A DNA stretch of 64,000 nt. Source: Candidatus Eubacterium faecigallinarum. Lineage in GTDB: Bacteria > Bacillota > Clostridia > Oscillospirales > Acutalibacteraceae. This document shows, piece after piece, positions 33,133 to 41,710 of the stretch (position 1 is the stretch's first letter; every line of letters starts with the position of its first letter). A model generated the notes under the pieces. It did not search any database. It was not told the DNA's origin and saw only the letters and a list, made by a program, of their open reading frames with translations. Position numbers and translations under genes: made by a program. The stretch lies in NCBI GenBank assembly GCA_019115455.1, contig DXDN01000011.1, forward strand, positions 1 to 64,000, given 5' to 3'.

Positions 33133-34599
33133 ATGGATAATCTTTATATTGATTATGAAAACAACAAAAAGAAATTTCAAGAGGATTTTGCCGACTGCTC
33201 CGATTTCCTTTTGCGTGAAGCGGTAATTTGCGGCGAAAAGGGCTTTTTTTGCGTTATGGACGGTCTTGTGGATTCGCTGCAGCTTTCTCAGATGGTGGTT
33301 TCGCCCATGCTGGAGAGAGATATCTCGTTTAAAGATAACCTTGACCTGCAAAATAAAATCAAGATGAGTGTCGTGAATTCAGTTGAACTGAAAGAGGCAA
33401 AGACCTTTGAGGACAGTTACTTTTTCCTTATGAGCGGTTTTTGCGTATTTGTTCTTGACGGGTGCAACAAGGCTCTTGTATTCGGTATTCAGGGCTGGTC
33501 AAAACGCTCTGTGGACGAACCGTCAAATGAAAGCAACGTAAAGGGCGCCAAGGAATGTTTTATCGAAGCGCTCAACGACAACAAAGCGCTTTTGCGTAAA
33601 CGACTTAAAACGCATCATCTCAAGTTTGTCCAGATAAACCTTGGTTCCTCGGCAGGCACGCCTGTGGCAGTGGCGTATATTGACGACAGAGCCAATAGCA
33701 GGCTGGTAAGCGAAACGCTGCACAGACTTAAATCCGCAAATCTTGACACCGTTGCGGATTACGGCGAGCTGGTGCCGTTTCTTGATACGGATATAAAGAG
33801 CTTTTTCTCCTGCGTGGGTCATACCGAACGCCCTGACGTTGCGGCGTCAAAATTGCTGGAGGGCAGGGTGGTCGTACTGACCGAGGGCACGCCCTTTGCA
33901 ATTTATATTCCGTATCTTTTCAGCGATAATTTTCAGTCGGTTGATGATTATGACAATCCTCCGTTTTACAGCGGATTCATAAGAGTACTTAAATATTTCA
34001 GCTTTCTTATCTCCGTTTTTCTGCCAGGTATATATGTGGCTATCGGAACATATCATCAGGAGCTGATACCTGCTGATCTTCTTTATACTATCGCTTCTGA
34101 GGAGATTACCACTCCCTTTTCACTAACAACAGAAGCCGTTCTGCTTTTGGTGCTCTATGAAATAATGAGGGAAGCCGGACTGCGGCTGCCTAAGACAATA
34201 GGTCACGCCGTGTCCATAATCGGCGGTATCGTTATAGGCGAAACGACTGTTATGGCAGGGCTTATTGGTGCGCCTATGCTGGTGGTTATTGCCACCACGG
34301 CGATTTCGTCTTACGTTGTTTATTCCCTTTACGAGAGTGTGTCCGTGCTGAGATTCCTGTTTATAATAGTCGGTGGATTATTGGGGATGTACGGAATTAT
34401 ACTGGGCGCAGGAGTGATATTTGTAAATATCTGCGCTCTGGGGCCGTACGGCATTCCGCTGTCCTCGCCGATTTCGCCGCTGGACAAACACTCGCTGGGA
34501 GATATATTTTACAGAGAGACTTGGCTCAAACTTTCAAAGCGCCGTGTGCGTGTCGGAAAACTGAGAGGTGCAGATATTGATACAGGCAAAGAAAAATAA
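33133..34599 (+). CDS. gerA: Spore germination receptor protein, GerA/SpoVAF family
   Basis: A subunit of a germinant receptor in the spore inner membrane, 488 aa. The soluble N-terminal domain (about 1-290) has KRSVDEPSNE, NVKGAKECFIEALNDN, HHLKFVQINLG and VADYGELVPFL; the membrane part has FLPGIYVAIGTYHQELIP, VLYEIMREAGLRLPK and SIIGGIVIGETTV, all typical of GerAA. ATG 33133 follows TTGGTGAT. First gene of gerA-gerB-gerC; a forespore promoter was not identified. Confidence 0.93.
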   Translation: MDNLYIDYENNKKKFQEDFADCSDFLLREAVICGEKGFFCVMDGLVDSLQLSQMVVSPMLERDISFKDNLDLQNKIKMSVVNSVELKEAKTFEDSYFFLMSGFCVFVLDGCNKALVFGIQGWSKRSVDEPSNESNVKGAKECFIEALNDNKALLRKRLKTHHLKFVQINLGSSAGTPVAVAYIDDRANSRLVSETLHRLKSANLDTVADYGELVPFLDTDIKSFFSCVGHTERPDVAASKLLEGRVVVLTEGTPFAIYIPYLFSDNFQSVDDYDNPPFYSGFIRVLKYFSFLISVFLPGIYVAIGTYHQELIPADLLYTIASEEITTPFSLTTEAVLLLVLYEIMREAGLRLPKTIGHAVSIIGGIVIGETTVMAGLIGAPMLVVIATTAISSYVVYSLYESVSVLRFLFIIVGGLLGMYGIILGAGVIFVNICALGPYGIPLSSPISPLDKHSLGDIFYRETWLKLSKRRVRVGKLRGADIDTGKEK

Positions 34600-35623
34600 A
34601 GTGGCGCCCGTAAGCGTGTTCTTTCTGCTTTATATAAGCAGAATTGTGGTGAGCCTCACCAGCGCACAGCTTGTTACCACGGGGAAAATGAAAACGGATA
34701 TACTGCTGAGTATATCCGTTTCAGCGCTTACGACATTGCTGGTGGCTCTGCCGGCAGTGCTTTGTTATATAAAGCATAAAAATCCTTTTGACGTTAAGTG
34801 GATATCGGCGCTTTATTCCGTGTATTTTATTTTTCTGGCGGCGGTGAATATAAGCAGATTCTCATATTTCGCCTCCACCACACTTAATCCCGATTCTCAG
34901 GCGTGGGTGTTTTCCGCCATATTGGCAGTGTGCGCCTTTTATGCCGCATATCTGGGGATAGAGAGCCTGGCGAGATTTTCCGCCTTCGGTTTCGTGCTGC
35001 TGGTGCTCACAGTAATTGCAGCCGTACTGCTTAATTTTGGCAATTTCCAGCTTTTAAATTACTATCCCCTTATTTCAAATGACGCTCAGACTGTAGCTAA
35101 AAATATTATGTATATGACCTCCAGTTCTTCTGAGTCGGTTATATTTTTGTGCCTTTGCAAAAAAGTGAACGGCAGCGCAGTAAAGCCTTATCTGTGGTCG
35201 GTGGCAGCGGCGTTTTTGACAATTTTCATTCTTTTCTTTACCGTAATAGGGATTATGGGCGACGGCGCCGTTCTTAATGCGTTTCCGCTTTATACCATGT
35301 TCCAAATGGCGGAAATCGGAATGATTGAAAGGATAGACGTGTTTTATATCTCTCTGTGGATATTCGGTATCTTTATCAAGTCGGTGCTGCTTATATACTG
35401 CTCGTCAACGGTAGCTCTAAAAATGAAGTCGAAAACAAAATGTTTTGTGTCTGCCCTGGCGGCATTTGCACTTTCGGTGTATTTTACGGAATTTGTGCCG
35501 GTAAGTAACGTCAAACAGTTAGTGTATATAATACCCTTTGCCGTATTTTGCATTGTAGTACCCATAGCCACCCTGATATTCAAAAAAAGGAATTACGGTG
35601 ATGAACTTGTTGAGAAGTTTTAA
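34577..35623 (+). CDS. gerB: Spore germination permease-like protein, GerB family
   Basis: A 348-aa polytopic protein of the APC-like GerAB/GerKB family with about ten membrane helices, which binds germinants and forms an ion channel with GerA and GerC. The N-terminal region ISRIVVSLTS and the repeated hydrophobic segments match. Start TTG 34577 is six bases after GAGAGGTG and gives the typical short N-terminus; GTG 34568 is less likely. It overlaps the gerA end by 23 bases. Confidence 0.88.
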   Translation: MIQAKKNKVAPVSVFFLLYISRIVVSLTSAQLVTTGKMKTDILLSISVSALTTLLVALPAVLCYIKHKNPFDVKWISALYSVYFIFLAAVNISRFSYFASTTLNPDSQAWVFSAILAVCAFYAAYLGIESLARFSAFGFVLLVLTVIAAVLLNFGNFQLLNYYPLISNDAQTVAKNIMYMTSSSSESVIFLCLCKKVNGSAVKPYLWSVAAAFLTIFILFFTVIGIMGDGAVLNAFPLYTMFQMAEIGMIERIDVFYISLWIFGIFIKSVLLIYCSSTVALKMKSKTKCFVSALAAFALSVYFTEFVPVSNVKQLVYIIPFAVFCIVVPIATLIFKKRNYGDELVEKF

Positions 35624-36743
35624 AATTATCGTCTGCGTTGTCATTGTTGCCGTCACTCTGTGCGGCTGTATGAACAGCGTTAATCTTAAGGACATTAAAG
35701 ATATAGTTGTTGTTGAGGGAATGGGAATAGACGCTGTTGACGACGAACTTGAGCTTACCTTACAGACACTTAATATCCCCAGTAACTCCGGCGGAGAAAT
35801 GCCCCAGGGGAATATGACCATAAACACCACGGGAAGCGGAAAAACAATTATCGACGCCATATCCGCTCTTTCCTCCAATATATCAAAAAAACTGTTTTTC
35901 GGTCAAAACAAAATTATCGTATTCGGCAAGGAAACAACGGAGTCGGATTTTGATAAAAGGCTCGATTATTTCCTACGCTCATCAAATTCACGTCCCGATG
36001 TTGCCGTTTGTATGTCCCAGACCACTGCCGAGGATATAATGCAGAGCAAGGAAAATGATTCCCATATCCCCAGCGAAAATATCGTAAATCTGATGCAGAG
36101 CGGACAGGACGCAGGCGTTAGCGCTTATGTGACAACCAATGATATTCTCAATCTTTACTGTGACGATACCTCCGATATATATCTGCCTGTGCTGAAAAAG
36201 GATAAAAATTCTCAGGGAGTAAAAGCAAGCGGTATCGGTCTTTTTAATGACAAAAAGCTTGTCTACATTACCGATGAAGAAGAAACCCTGGGTTTTCTCA
36301 TCATTAGCGGAAAGATAAAAAACTGCCTTATTGAATTTGAAACCAGGGACTTGGGAATGGTCAGTGTGGAAATTTCCTCCGTTAAGGCAAAAAAACGTGT
36401 CGATATTTCAGACGGAAAAATGATTTTTGTATCTGAGATAGAAGCTCAGCTTATGATAAATGAAATTGAAAACGGACTTACCGCATCTCTCAGCGTGGAT
36501 AAGCTTGATGAAATTTGCAATGATGCAAACAACAGAATTAATTATCTCTGCCAAAAGGCGTTTTATTCCTGCCGCAATAATTCCAGCGACAGCCTGAGAG
36601 TGGGCGAGTGTCTGGCAAAGGACAGCCCTAAGTCGTATGAAAAACTGAAGGACGAGTGGGATACGTATTTTGCTACGGTGGACTTTTCCGCAAATGCCGA
36701 AACTCATCTTAAACAGCTTAGTGACAATACACAATTAGACTGA
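35601..36743 (+). CDS. gerC: Spore germination lipoprotein, GerC family
   Basis: Third subunit of the germinant receptor, 380 aa. Signal peptide VVIVAVTLCGC places the lipobox Cys at about residue 24, and the mature part has the Ger(x)C pattern: NSVNLKDIKDIVVVEGMGID, ISKKLFFGQNKIIVFG and SSNSRPDVAV. ATG 35601 overlaps the gerB end by 23 bases. The C-terminal end is overlapped by a small minus-strand frame. Confidence 0.9.
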   Translation: MNLLRSFKIIVCVVIVAVTLCGCMNSVNLKDIKDIVVVEGMGIDAVDDELELTLQTLNIPSNSGGEMPQGNMTINTTGSGKTIIDAISALSSNISKKLFFGQNKIIVFGKETTESDFDKRLDYFLRSSNSRPDVAVCMSQTTAEDIMQSKENDSHIPSENIVNLMQSGQDAGVSAYVTTNDILNLYCDDTSDIYLPVLKKDKNSQGVKASGIGLFNDKKLVYITDEEETLGFLIISGKIKNCLIEFETRDLGMVSVEISSVKAKKRVDISDGKMIFVSEIEAQLMINEIENGLTASLSVDKLDEICNDANNRINYLCQKAFYSCRNNSSDSLRVGECLAKDSPKSYEKLKDEWDTYFATVDFSANAETHLKQLSDNTQLD

Positions 36744-36870
36744 CACACTGCCTGAAAATGGTTACAAGCTCTTCGCTTTGTGTCCCTTCGCCTTTACTGA
36801 AGCATACCGCCGCCGGAATCAGCAGCGTAAGAGCAAACATTACGGCATAAATTATCAGCGCTTTTTTCAA
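36718..36870 (-). CDS. Small hydrophobic-start protein, possible SpoIID-type N-terminal remnant
   Basis: A 50-codon frame with TTG start eight bases after a perfect AAGGAG. It encodes a signal-peptide-like start (MKKALIIYAVMFALTLLIPA) followed by about 30 residues ending VTIFRQCVSLIVYCH. The beginning resembles SpoIID-like sporulation proteins, but the frame stops early and runs 26 bases into gerC on the other strand, so it may be a decayed remnant. No promoter reading leftward was found; the strong -35/-10 here serves the citrate synthase. Confidence 0.45.
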   Translation of the reverse strand: MKKALIIYAVMFALTLLIPAAVCFSKGEGTQSEELVTIFRQCVSLIVYCH

Positions 36871-36882
36871 AATGTCATCTCC

Positions 36883-36911
36883 TTGACTTTGTACTGATAA
36901 AAATGTATAAT
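36883..36911 (+). promoter_or_regulatory. Promoter of citrate synthase gene
   Basis: TTGACT at 36883-36888 and TATAAT at 36906-36911, spacer 17. It leaves about 105 nt of leader. Confidence 0.88.
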
Positions 36912-36960
36912 AACTGAATATAAATATTATTTGTTATCATACGTAAGCGTGTGGTGCACA

Positions 36961-36999
36961 GCGGCGTGCTGTTTGACTTAAAGCAGGAATCTGCGCCGC
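36961..36999 (+). promoter_or_regulatory. Structured leader of the citrate synthase gene
   Basis: GCGGCG at 36961-36966 pairs with CGCCGC at 36994-36999 around an inner TGCT/AGCA stem, forming a closed element 25 bases before the start. No known riboswitch class recognised. Confidence 0.45.
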
Positions 37000-37023
37000 A
37001 TAAGTTGCAGAAAGGAGAAACAT

Positions 37024-38400
37024 ATGCCTTCAAGTTATATTTCACCGATTTCTATGGACGCTCTTTCAAGTTTATGCTCGGAGCTTGATAAAAATAACTA
37101 TATCCGCAGAAGCGATTATGAAAAATATGATGTTAAAAGAGGACTCAGAAACAGCGACGGAACGGGAGTTATGGCAGGACTTACCCGTATCTGTTCCGTT
37201 GAGGGATATTATATTCTCGACGGCGAGAGAATCCCTAAGGAGGGCAGACTCTCTTACAGGGGTTATGATATAAACGATATTGTAAACAGCTGTATAAAAG
37301 ATGACCGCTTCGGGTATGAAGAGGTCGTTTGGCTGCTTCTTTTCGGCGATCTGCCTACCGTTCAGCAGCTCTTTAGCCTCAGGGAGGTTATTGCCGAGTG
37401 CAGAACTCTTCCCGACGAGTTTATCGAAGATATGATAATGAAGCACCCGTCAAAGGATATCATGAACAAAATGGCAAGAAGCGTTATGTCTCTTTATTCA
37501 TTTGATGAGAATCCTGATGATACTTCTATACCTAATGTTCTCAGGCAGTCGCTTCAGCTTATTGCTCAGATGCCGACTATAATGAACAGCGCTTACCAGG
37601 TAAAAAGACGCGCTTATTATAATAAGACTATGTTCCTGCATCCTATAAGGAAGGATCAGTCAACTGCCGAATATATACTCAATCAGCTTAGAGTAGACAA
37701 AAAATTCACCCGTGAGGAAGCAAAACTTTTGGATATCTGTCTTTTGCTCCACGCTGATCACGGCGGCGGTAACAACTCAACATTCTCCACCAGAGTTCTT
37801 ACCTCCAGCGGCACGGATACATATTCAGCAATAACAGCAGGCTTCGGTTCCCTTAAAGGTCCCCGTCATGGCGGCGCTAATATTCGAGTAGCTCAGCAGA
37901 TGAATGAGATCATGGAGTCCGTGCCTGATTCCACAGACCCGGCACAGGTCAAGGATTATCTTGTAAAAATACTTAATAAGGAAGCAGGGGACGGTTCAGG
38001 ACTTATCTACGGTATGGGTCATGCGGTTTATACTGTTTCTGATCCGAGAGCCGTTATTCTTAAGGAAAATGCCAGAAAGCTTGCTTTTGAGAAAGGCTTT
38101 GAAAAAGAATTTAAGACTCTTGAAAATATCGAACATCTCACCCCTCAGGTGTTTGCTGAGGTTAAGAATGACGACAAGGTCATCTGCGCCAATGTCGACC
38201 TTTATTCAGGACTTGTTTATAAGGTTCTTGGTATTCCTGAGGACCTTTATACTCCGCTGTTCGCCACTGCCAGAATATCTGGCTGGTGTGCTCACAGGCT
38301 TGAGGAAATCATCTCAGGCGGCAGAATTATGAGACCCGCTTACAAGAGCGTAAGCCACAGCAAGAAATTTGTTGATTTGAAAAACAGAACAGACAGCTAA
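37024..38400 (+). CDS. gltA: Citrate synthase family protein
   Basis: Condenses oxaloacetate and acetyl-CoA to citrate; a 458-aa protein. Catalytic regions visible: LLHADHGGGNNSTFSTRV, GSLKGPRHGGANIRV and GMGHAVYTVSDPRAVILKE. The sequence is of the longer clostridial type with an N-terminal extension before DGERIPKEGRLSYRGYDI. It likely feeds 2-oxoglutarate for glutamate synthesis in an otherwise fermentative organism; 2-methylcitrate synthase activity cannot be excluded. RBS AAAGGAG; the next gene starts 25 bases later. Confidence 0.93.
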   Translation: MPSSYISPISMDALSSLCSELDKNNYIRRSDYEKYDVKRGLRNSDGTGVMAGLTRICSVEGYYILDGERIPKEGRLSYRGYDINDIVNSCIKDDRFGYEEVVWLLLFGDLPTVQQLFSLREVIAECRTLPDEFIEDMIMKHPSKDIMNKMARSVMSLYSFDENPDDTSIPNVLRQSLQLIAQMPTIMNSAYQVKRRAYYNKTMFLHPIRKDQSTAEYILNQLRVDKKFTREEAKLLDICLLLHADHGGGNNSTFSTRVLTSSGTDTYSAITAGFGSLKGPRHGGANIRVAQQMNEIMESVPDSTDPAQVKDYLVKILNKEAGDGSGLIYGMGHAVYTVSDPRAVILKENARKLAFEKGFEKEFKTLENIEHLTPQVFAEVKNDDKVICANVDLYSGLVYKVLGIPEDLYTPLFATARISGWCAHRLEEIISGGRIMRPAYKSVSHSKKFVDLKNRTDS

Positions 38401-38424
38401 AGCTTTAAATTAAGGAGATTGAAA

Positions 38425-39249
38425 GTGCGAAATACAAAAGCGAAGATATATGCTTTATTTATCGTAATAACAGCTGTCGTCGCTTGTGTTTCGCGCTTTT
38501 TTCTGCTTTCAGAAACGCTAAACGATTCGGCGCACAGCAGTAACATTTTGCTTTACAGCGTTTATCTGTTTATGGTTTTAAGCGCGGTGTTTTCTGCGTT
38601 GTATGCATCCTGCGCTAAGAAAAACGCAAAAACCTTTGACTTTGAGCAAGCGCCAAAAGGCATATACATAACCTCTATTGCCTTGTCGGTAACATTTTTC
38701 TATGACTTTTTGCACCAGGGCTATAATTGTTATAAATATTTAACAGAAACAGATTATGCGGATTATACATATCTTGTTCCCGTATTGATAGGGTGCGTGT
38801 CTGCGCTTGTTTGCTGTTTTTACTATATTACGGTGGCGGCTACAGCTAAAAACACCAACTACGATTTCAGAAATTTTACTCTCCTGCATTTTGTTCCCTT
38901 GGTCTGGGCGTTGTCAAAACTGTTTTTAATAATGTTTAAAATAGTTGATATTACGGAAAATATTGATATGGCGTGCGAATTTGTATTGTTGTGCGCATTA
39001 ATGTGCTTTTTGTTCAGCATGATATCGGCTATTGATAAAAAAGAAGACAGTGCCACAAGAGTGTTCATTTTTTCCTGTGTTTTTCTGGGATGTATGGCTC
39101 TTGTGGTGGGAGTGCCCAGAATTGCGTCGCTGATTTTTTATGGGGCTAAATTAACAAGCGTTACATACTCAGCCGTTACGTACATAATGCTCGGAGCTTT
39201 TTCACTGAGCCTTTTAAAAGATTTGAATAAACGCAGTAAATTAAACTAA
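38425..39249 (+). CDS. Seven-helix membrane protein, unknown
   Basis: About 274 aa with seven or more hydrophobic helices of roughly 20 residues and short polar loops; no recognised domain. GTG 38425 is seven bases after AAGGAG, whereas TTG 38419 is only one base away. It sits between citrate synthase and an AEC transporter with short gaps, so it may be cotranscribed with both. No function can be proposed. Confidence 0.65.
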   Translation: MRNTKAKIYALFIVITAVVACVSRFFLLSETLNDSAHSSNILLYSVYLFMVLSAVFSALYASCAKKNAKTFDFEQAPKGIYITSIALSVTFFYDFLHQGYNCYKYLTETDYADYTYLVPVLIGCVSALVCCFYYITVAATAKNTNYDFRNFTLLHFVPLVWALSKLFLIMFKIVDITENIDMACEFVLLCALMCFLFSMISAIDKKEDSATRVFIFSCVFLGCMALVVGVPRIASLIFYGAKLTSVTYSAVTYIMLGAFSLSLLKDLNKRSKLN

Positions 39250-39261
39250 AGGAAGAAAACA

Positions 39262-40194
39262 TTGTTTTTTGATAACTTAAAAACCATAGCAATTCAGGTG
39301 CTTATACTGTGCATTATGGCAGGTGTCGGCTTCGTTACGGACAAAACAGGAATATTTAAGCAGTCGGACGGCAAAAGAGCCATCGATTTGCTGTTTTATA
39401 TTATTCTGCCGATAGCAATTGTCCATACTTTTATTACAATGGAATATTCGGCAGAGCATATTAAGGGCATTTTTATAGCCTTTGTGTGCGCTTTTGCCAC
39501 TCATATTTTCGGTGCGCTGATATCGCTTCTGACTTTTCGCAAGCGCTCGCTTAAGGAACGCGGACTTTATCATTACGCAATGATTCTTTCTAATGCCGCG
39601 TTTGTGGCGCTCCCTATGGCAAAAAGCGTTATCGGAAGCGAAGGCATATTTTACTGCTCGGTGTATGTCGCCGTGTTTAATATGGTGGCGTTTACCTATG
39701 GAATATATGAGATGTCCGGCAGGGAAACAAAACTGGATTTAAAAAAGCTGATACTCAATCCCGGTACTATTCCGGTAATTATCGGACTGCCACTCTTTTT
39801 CCTCCAGCCGAAACTGCCGTATTTTATTGAATATCCTATGGAATTGATCGGCAATTGTAATTCGCCGCTGGCAATGATAATTTTCGGCACATTTCTTGCA
39901 AACTCAAATTTTAAAAATATGTTTGCTAAAAAAGAAATATATGTTGTGTCCCTTGTACGCCTGATAGTGATTCCTTTAAGTATGCTTGGTATCTTTTATC
40001 TTTTTGGAGTCAGGGGGAATATCCTGACCGCAATGATAATCTCTGCTTCAGCGCCTGCCGCAACAAACACCGCAATGTATGCCGCTAAATACGGCAATGA
40101 TCCCGCTCTCGGCTCGGAAACAGCCGCTCAGACTTCGGTGCTTTCGGTGATTACTATGCCGGTAATCGTGGCGCTTGCCACAGTGGTGGCATAA
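39262..40194 (+). CDS. Auxin efflux carrier (AEC) family transporter
   Basis: A 310-aa membrane protein of about ten helices in two five-helix halves, the AEC/bile-acid-anion fold. Pattern elements include GVGFVTDKTGIF, YHYAMILSNAAFVALPMAKS, LLFGNS-like FGTFLANSNFKNMF and a second-half APAATNTAMYAAKYG, GSETAAQTSVLSVITMP. Members move small organic acids such as malate or malonate; the citrate synthase neighbour suggests an organic acid, which is inference. Start TTG 39262 after AAAGGAAG. Confidence 0.87.
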   Translation: MFFDNLKTIAIQVLILCIMAGVGFVTDKTGIFKQSDGKRAIDLLFYIILPIAIVHTFITMEYSAEHIKGIFIAFVCAFATHIFGALISLLTFRKRSLKERGLYHYAMILSNAAFVALPMAKSVIGSEGIFYCSVYVAVFNMVAFTYGIYEMSGRETKLDLKKLILNPGTIPVIIGLPLFFLQPKLPYFIEYPMELIGNCNSPLAMIIFGTFLANSNFKNMFAKKEIYVVSLVRLIVIPLSMLGIFYLFGVRGNILTAMIISASAPAATNTAMYAAKYGNDPALGSETAAQTSVLSVITMPVIVALATVVA

Positions 40195-40224
40195 AATTAC
40201 TCTTGCAAATGTAAATTTTATTTT

Positions 40225-40249
40225 AATACAAATAGACACAAGTTGTATT
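40225..40249. promoter_or_regulatory. Inverted repeat at the darA promoter
   Basis: AATACAA at 40225-40231 and TTGTATT at 40243-40249 form a perfect 7-bp inverted repeat with an 11-base spacer that covers the -35 box. Candidate operator. Confidence 0.5.
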
Positions 40250-40271
40250 TATCTGTAAAATAATGTATAAT
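40243..40271 (+). promoter_or_regulatory. Promoter of darA-holB-ricT
   Basis: TTGTAT at 40243-40248 and TATAAT at 40266-40271, spacer 17. Confidence 0.72.
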
Positions 40272-40331
40272 TATTTTCGGAACAGAATGAAGAGCAGGAA
40301 ATAAATATATAATATTAAAGGGTGATATTAC

Positions 40332-40655
40332 TTGAAACTTGTTATCGTTATTATATCAAACAAAGATTTGGCAAAAGTTCTTGCCGCCTCAAGTGCGGAA
40401 GGCTTTTTTTACACAAAAATATCTACTGCCGGACAGTTTCTTGAGGGCGGTCACACTACAGTGCTCTTCGGAGTGGATGAGGAAAGAGTTGATTTCCTTT
40501 TCAGTGTAATAGAAAAGAATGTAACCAAACGTGTTGTAAAGAAAACCGGTATAGAGAGCACGCTTGAAGGCTCTCTTCTCAAAAAGCCGGTGGATGTGGA
40601 GGAATACGGAGCAGTTGCTTTTGTTCTCGACGTTGACCAGTTTAAAAAATTATAA
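40332..40655 (+). CDS. darA: Cyclic di-AMP receptor DarA (PII-like)
   Basis: A 107-aa PII-fold trimeric protein that binds c-di-AMP. Family motifs KLVIVIISNKDLAKVL, FFYTKISTAGQFLEGGHTTVLFG and YGAVAFVLDVDQF are all visible. The effector target is not settled in most bacteria. Start TTG 40332 follows AAAGGGTGAT. In B. subtilis the same genes are tmk-darA-yaaR-holB-ricT; tmk and yaaR are missing here. Confidence 0.93.
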   Translation: MKLVIVIISNKDLAKVLAASSAEGFFYTKISTAGQFLEGGHTTVLFGVDEERVDFLFSVIEKNVTKRVVKKTGIESTLEGSLLKKPVDVEEYGAVAFVLDVDQFKKL

Positions 40656-40691
40656 TTTTCGCGTATCTGTATTGATACATAGTTGAATGTT

Positions 40692-41675
40692 ATGAAAACA
40701 TCTGATTTTATCGGTAATAAAAGAATCAGGGATCAGCTTGAATGCCTGATCGATTCAAAACGGTTTCCACAGGCGGTTGTTATTGAGGGAGAACAGGGAA
40801 CCGGCAGGAAAACGCTTGCCCGTATGCTGGCGCAGGCGCTTGTTTGCCGCGGCGATGAAAAGCCCTGTGGACAGTGCGCTCAGTGCCGTAAAGCGCAGGA
40901 ACGTGTGCATCCCGACGTGTTTGAATATGTATCCGCCACTGCGGCGAATTCTTTTCATATCGACGTGGTGCGTGACGTTATCAAGGATGTTTACGTCCAG
41001 CCCAACGAGGCTGAGCATAAGGTGTATATTCTCGCAAATGCGGACAGTATGAGCATATCTGCTCAAAACGCACTTTTAAAGGTTCTTGAAGAGCCGCCGT
41101 CATATGCGGTGTTTATCCTCACCGTCAGGTCAAAAAGCAAAATGCTATCCACTATACTTTCACGTTCAGTGGTGTTTTCGCTGGAGGGCGTGGATTGCTC
41201 CGAAGGGGCGGAATATATATCATCAAAATTTTCTGATATCAGCTTTGCGGACGCCAAGAGTCGGCTGGAAACTTTTAACGGAAATATCGGCAAAACCATT
41301 GACAGCTTTTTTGACGGCAAGGAAAATGAAATTGCAGGAATTTGCCGGGATATGTGCCGGGCGCTGGTGGATGAAAATGAATATTCACTGCTTTGTATTT
41401 GCTCTGCGTTTCAAAAGGACAGGGAATCCATTGTGTTTGCCTGCGAATTTTTAAAAAATATATTTCGTGACGCTCTCGTATACGGCAGCAAATCAGAAAT
41501 GATTTCAGGTAACAGCGATACGGCAAAGCTGCTTAGGACAAGGCTTACCCGTCAGAAATTGGCAGCGCTTATGGATGTTTGCGACACACTTAAAAGAATG
41601 GCGACGATGAATTCAAACAATTCTCTTCTTATTACTAAAATCTGTTACAGTCTCAGAGAGGCTGCCGGCAGATAA
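40692..41675 (+). CDS. holB: DNA polymerase III delta' subunit-like protein
   Basis: Clamp-loader subunit, 327 aa. It has an AAA+ core with GEQGTGRKTLARMLAQAL as an imperfect P-loop, the zinc module CRGDEKPCGQCAQC, VYILANADSMSISAQNALLKVLEEPP and SKMLSTILSRS with the SRC-like end. ATG 40692 is preferred to TTG 40683; the Shine-Dalgarno is weak. Lies between darA and ricT as in other Firmicutes. Confidence 0.92.
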   Translation: MKTSDFIGNKRIRDQLECLIDSKRFPQAVVIEGEQGTGRKTLARMLAQALVCRGDEKPCGQCAQCRKAQERVHPDVFEYVSATAANSFHIDVVRDVIKDVYVQPNEAEHKVYILANADSMSISAQNALLKVLEEPPSYAVFILTVRSKSKMLSTILSRSVVFSLEGVDCSEGAEYISSKFSDISFADAKSRLETFNGNIGKTIDSFFDGKENEIAGICRDMCRALVDENEYSLLCICSAFQKDRESIVFACEFLKNIFRDALVYGSKSEMISGNSDTAKLLRTRLTRQKLAALMDVCDTLKRMATMNSNNSLLITKICYSLREAAGR

Positions 41676-41710
41676 TTTACTGCGCCGCCTTAATTACGGA
41701 GGATATATAA

